Of a stretch of 6,191 nt of DNA, positions 5,703 through 6,191 are shown piece after piece. The notes beneath the pieces were generated by a model that was not told where the DNA came from, did not search any database, and was given only the letters and a program-made list of their open reading frames with translations. How positions within the stretch are numbered: the first letter of the stretch is position 1; each line of letters begins with the position of its first letter. Origin of the DNA: an uncultured Oscillospiraceae bacterium (GTDB taxonomy: Bacteria; Bacillota_A; Clostridia; Oscillospirales; Oscillospiraceae); assembly GCA_934561335.1 (NCBI GenBank), contig CAKTGD010000096.1, positions 1-6,191 on the forward strand, written 5' to 3'. A program made the translations under genes and the position numbers.

Positions 5703-6191
5703 TCAGATATACCGCTGGGTGGTAACGTCGAACACACCGCGGGTGGTGATACGCAGTGTGGGGATCACCGGCAGCGCCATGAAGCTCAGCGTCATAAAGG
5801 GGTCGATATCCCGGTTGACGCCGGCGGCAAAGGCTTTCTCCTTGGCCTCCTCCAGCTTGCGGTTTACCTCTACCAGCGGCTCATCGCTCATGATGCCGGC
5901 CACCGCCAGTGGTACCTCGGCGGAAACACTGCCGCCTTCGGCCACCACGATGCCGCCGTTGAGGGCCACCACCCGGTTGGCGGCAAAGGCCATATCCGCC
6001 TCATCGGTGCCCACCACAATGATATTGTGGCTGTCGTGGCTGATGGAGGTGGCTACCGCACCCTTCTTCAGGCCGTAGCCGCGGATGAAGCCCAGACCGA
6101 TGTGGTGGGTATCCTTGTGCCGCTCGATCACGGCGATCTTCAGAATGTCATACTCCGCATCGATGCGGTCGGTGTAGCCACAGTCGGTGGT
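5703..6191 (-). CDS. ade: Adenine deaminase, C-terminal part (partial)
   Basis: This amidohydrolase-superfamily enzyme converts adenine to hypoxanthine and ammonia in cytoplasmic purine salvage. Only the last 162 residues are inside the window, against about 570-600 in the family, so the metal-binding barrel is off the edge. The visible part carries the characteristic C-terminal domain: KIAVIERHKDTHHIGLGF, then GLKKGAVATSISHDSHNIIV, IMSDEP, and DPFMTLSFMALPVIP followed by TLRITTRGVFDV. The frame is open to the window edge, with TTDCGYTDRIDAEYDIL ahead of KIAV. A GTG at 6131 is an internal valine in KIAVIERH, not a start. No frameshift or damage is seen. The gene ends 46 bases before the hairpin at 5626-5656. 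Adenine deaminase is clearly the best fit; distant paralogues of the Ade/YerA type cannot be excluded without the N-terminus. Confidence 0.93.
   Translation of the reverse strand, partial: TTDCGYTDRIDAEYDILKIAVIERHKDTHHIGLGFIRGYGLKKGAVATSISHDSHNIIVVGTDEADMAFAANRVVALNGGIVVAEGGSVSAEVPLAVAGIMSDEPLVEVNRKLEEAKEKAFAAGVNRDIDPFMTLSFMALPVIPTLRITTRGVFDVTTQRYI

Noticed and set aside
5482..6078. A plus-strand 198-codon open frame across the hairpin and opposite adenine deaminase
   Set aside because: Its product is Ser/Thr/Ala-rich without a recognisable domain, and it runs through the terminator and antisense to a clear enzyme gene.
5703..6131. A complete 142-residue gene starting at 6131
   Set aside because: The codon is GTG inside the conserved KIAVIERH stretch and the frame stays open to the window edge, so this is the 3' part of a larger adenine deaminase gene.

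Overview
The window is GC-rich and densely coded, with strong GGAGG-type Shine-Dalgarno sites and repeated ATGA stop/start overlaps. The gene content is typical of a low-G+C-lineage (Firmicutes) phylum member with a high-GC genome, most likely a gut Clostridia/Oscillospiraceae-type anaerobe. That placement is inferred from protein style and operon layout; no rRNA or other phylogenetic marker is present. No tRNA, rRNA, CRISPR array, insertion sequence or attachment site was seen.

Left part, plus strand (1-4385): the 3' portion of a phosphate uptake and sensing operon. It runs pstA (5' end cut by the window), pstB, phoU, a PhoB-type response regulator and a PhoR-type sensor kinase. Three junctions are 4-base ATGA overlaps (pstA/pstB, phoU/phoB, phoB/phoR), and phoU starts on the base after the pstB stop. 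The five genes therefore read as one translationally coupled unit. PstA/PstB move phosphate through the membrane, PhoU is expected to link transporter state to the kinase, and PhoR/PhoB set transcription. The unit ends in a strong hairpin with A and T runs on its two sides (4384-4417), placed to serve both convergent transcripts.

Middle part, minus strand (5593 down to 4423): a compact three-gene cassette with its own candidate extended -10 promoter. Its first gene is a lipoprotein carrying a barnase-family ribonuclease domain behind an acidic linker. The second is a barstar-family inhibitor, beginning two bases after the ribonuclease stop. The third is a small alkyltransferase-like/MGMT-domain protein overlapping the barstar stop by ATGA. 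The first two form an evident toxin (or secreted nuclease) and immunity pair. The third has the size and C-terminus of an alkyltransferase-like protein but keeps the PCHR cysteine of true methyltransferases.

Right end, minus strand (6191 down to 5703): the C-terminal part of an adenine deaminase (Ade/AdeC family), running off the window. It is followed by a 13-bp perfect hairpin (5626-5656) that separates it from the ribonuclease cassette.

The phosphate operon and adenine deaminase are ordinary core metabolism. The most noteworthy region is the surface-tethered barnase/barstar/alkyltransferase-like cassette, especially the apparent matched substitutions at the predicted ribonuclease-inhibitor interface.
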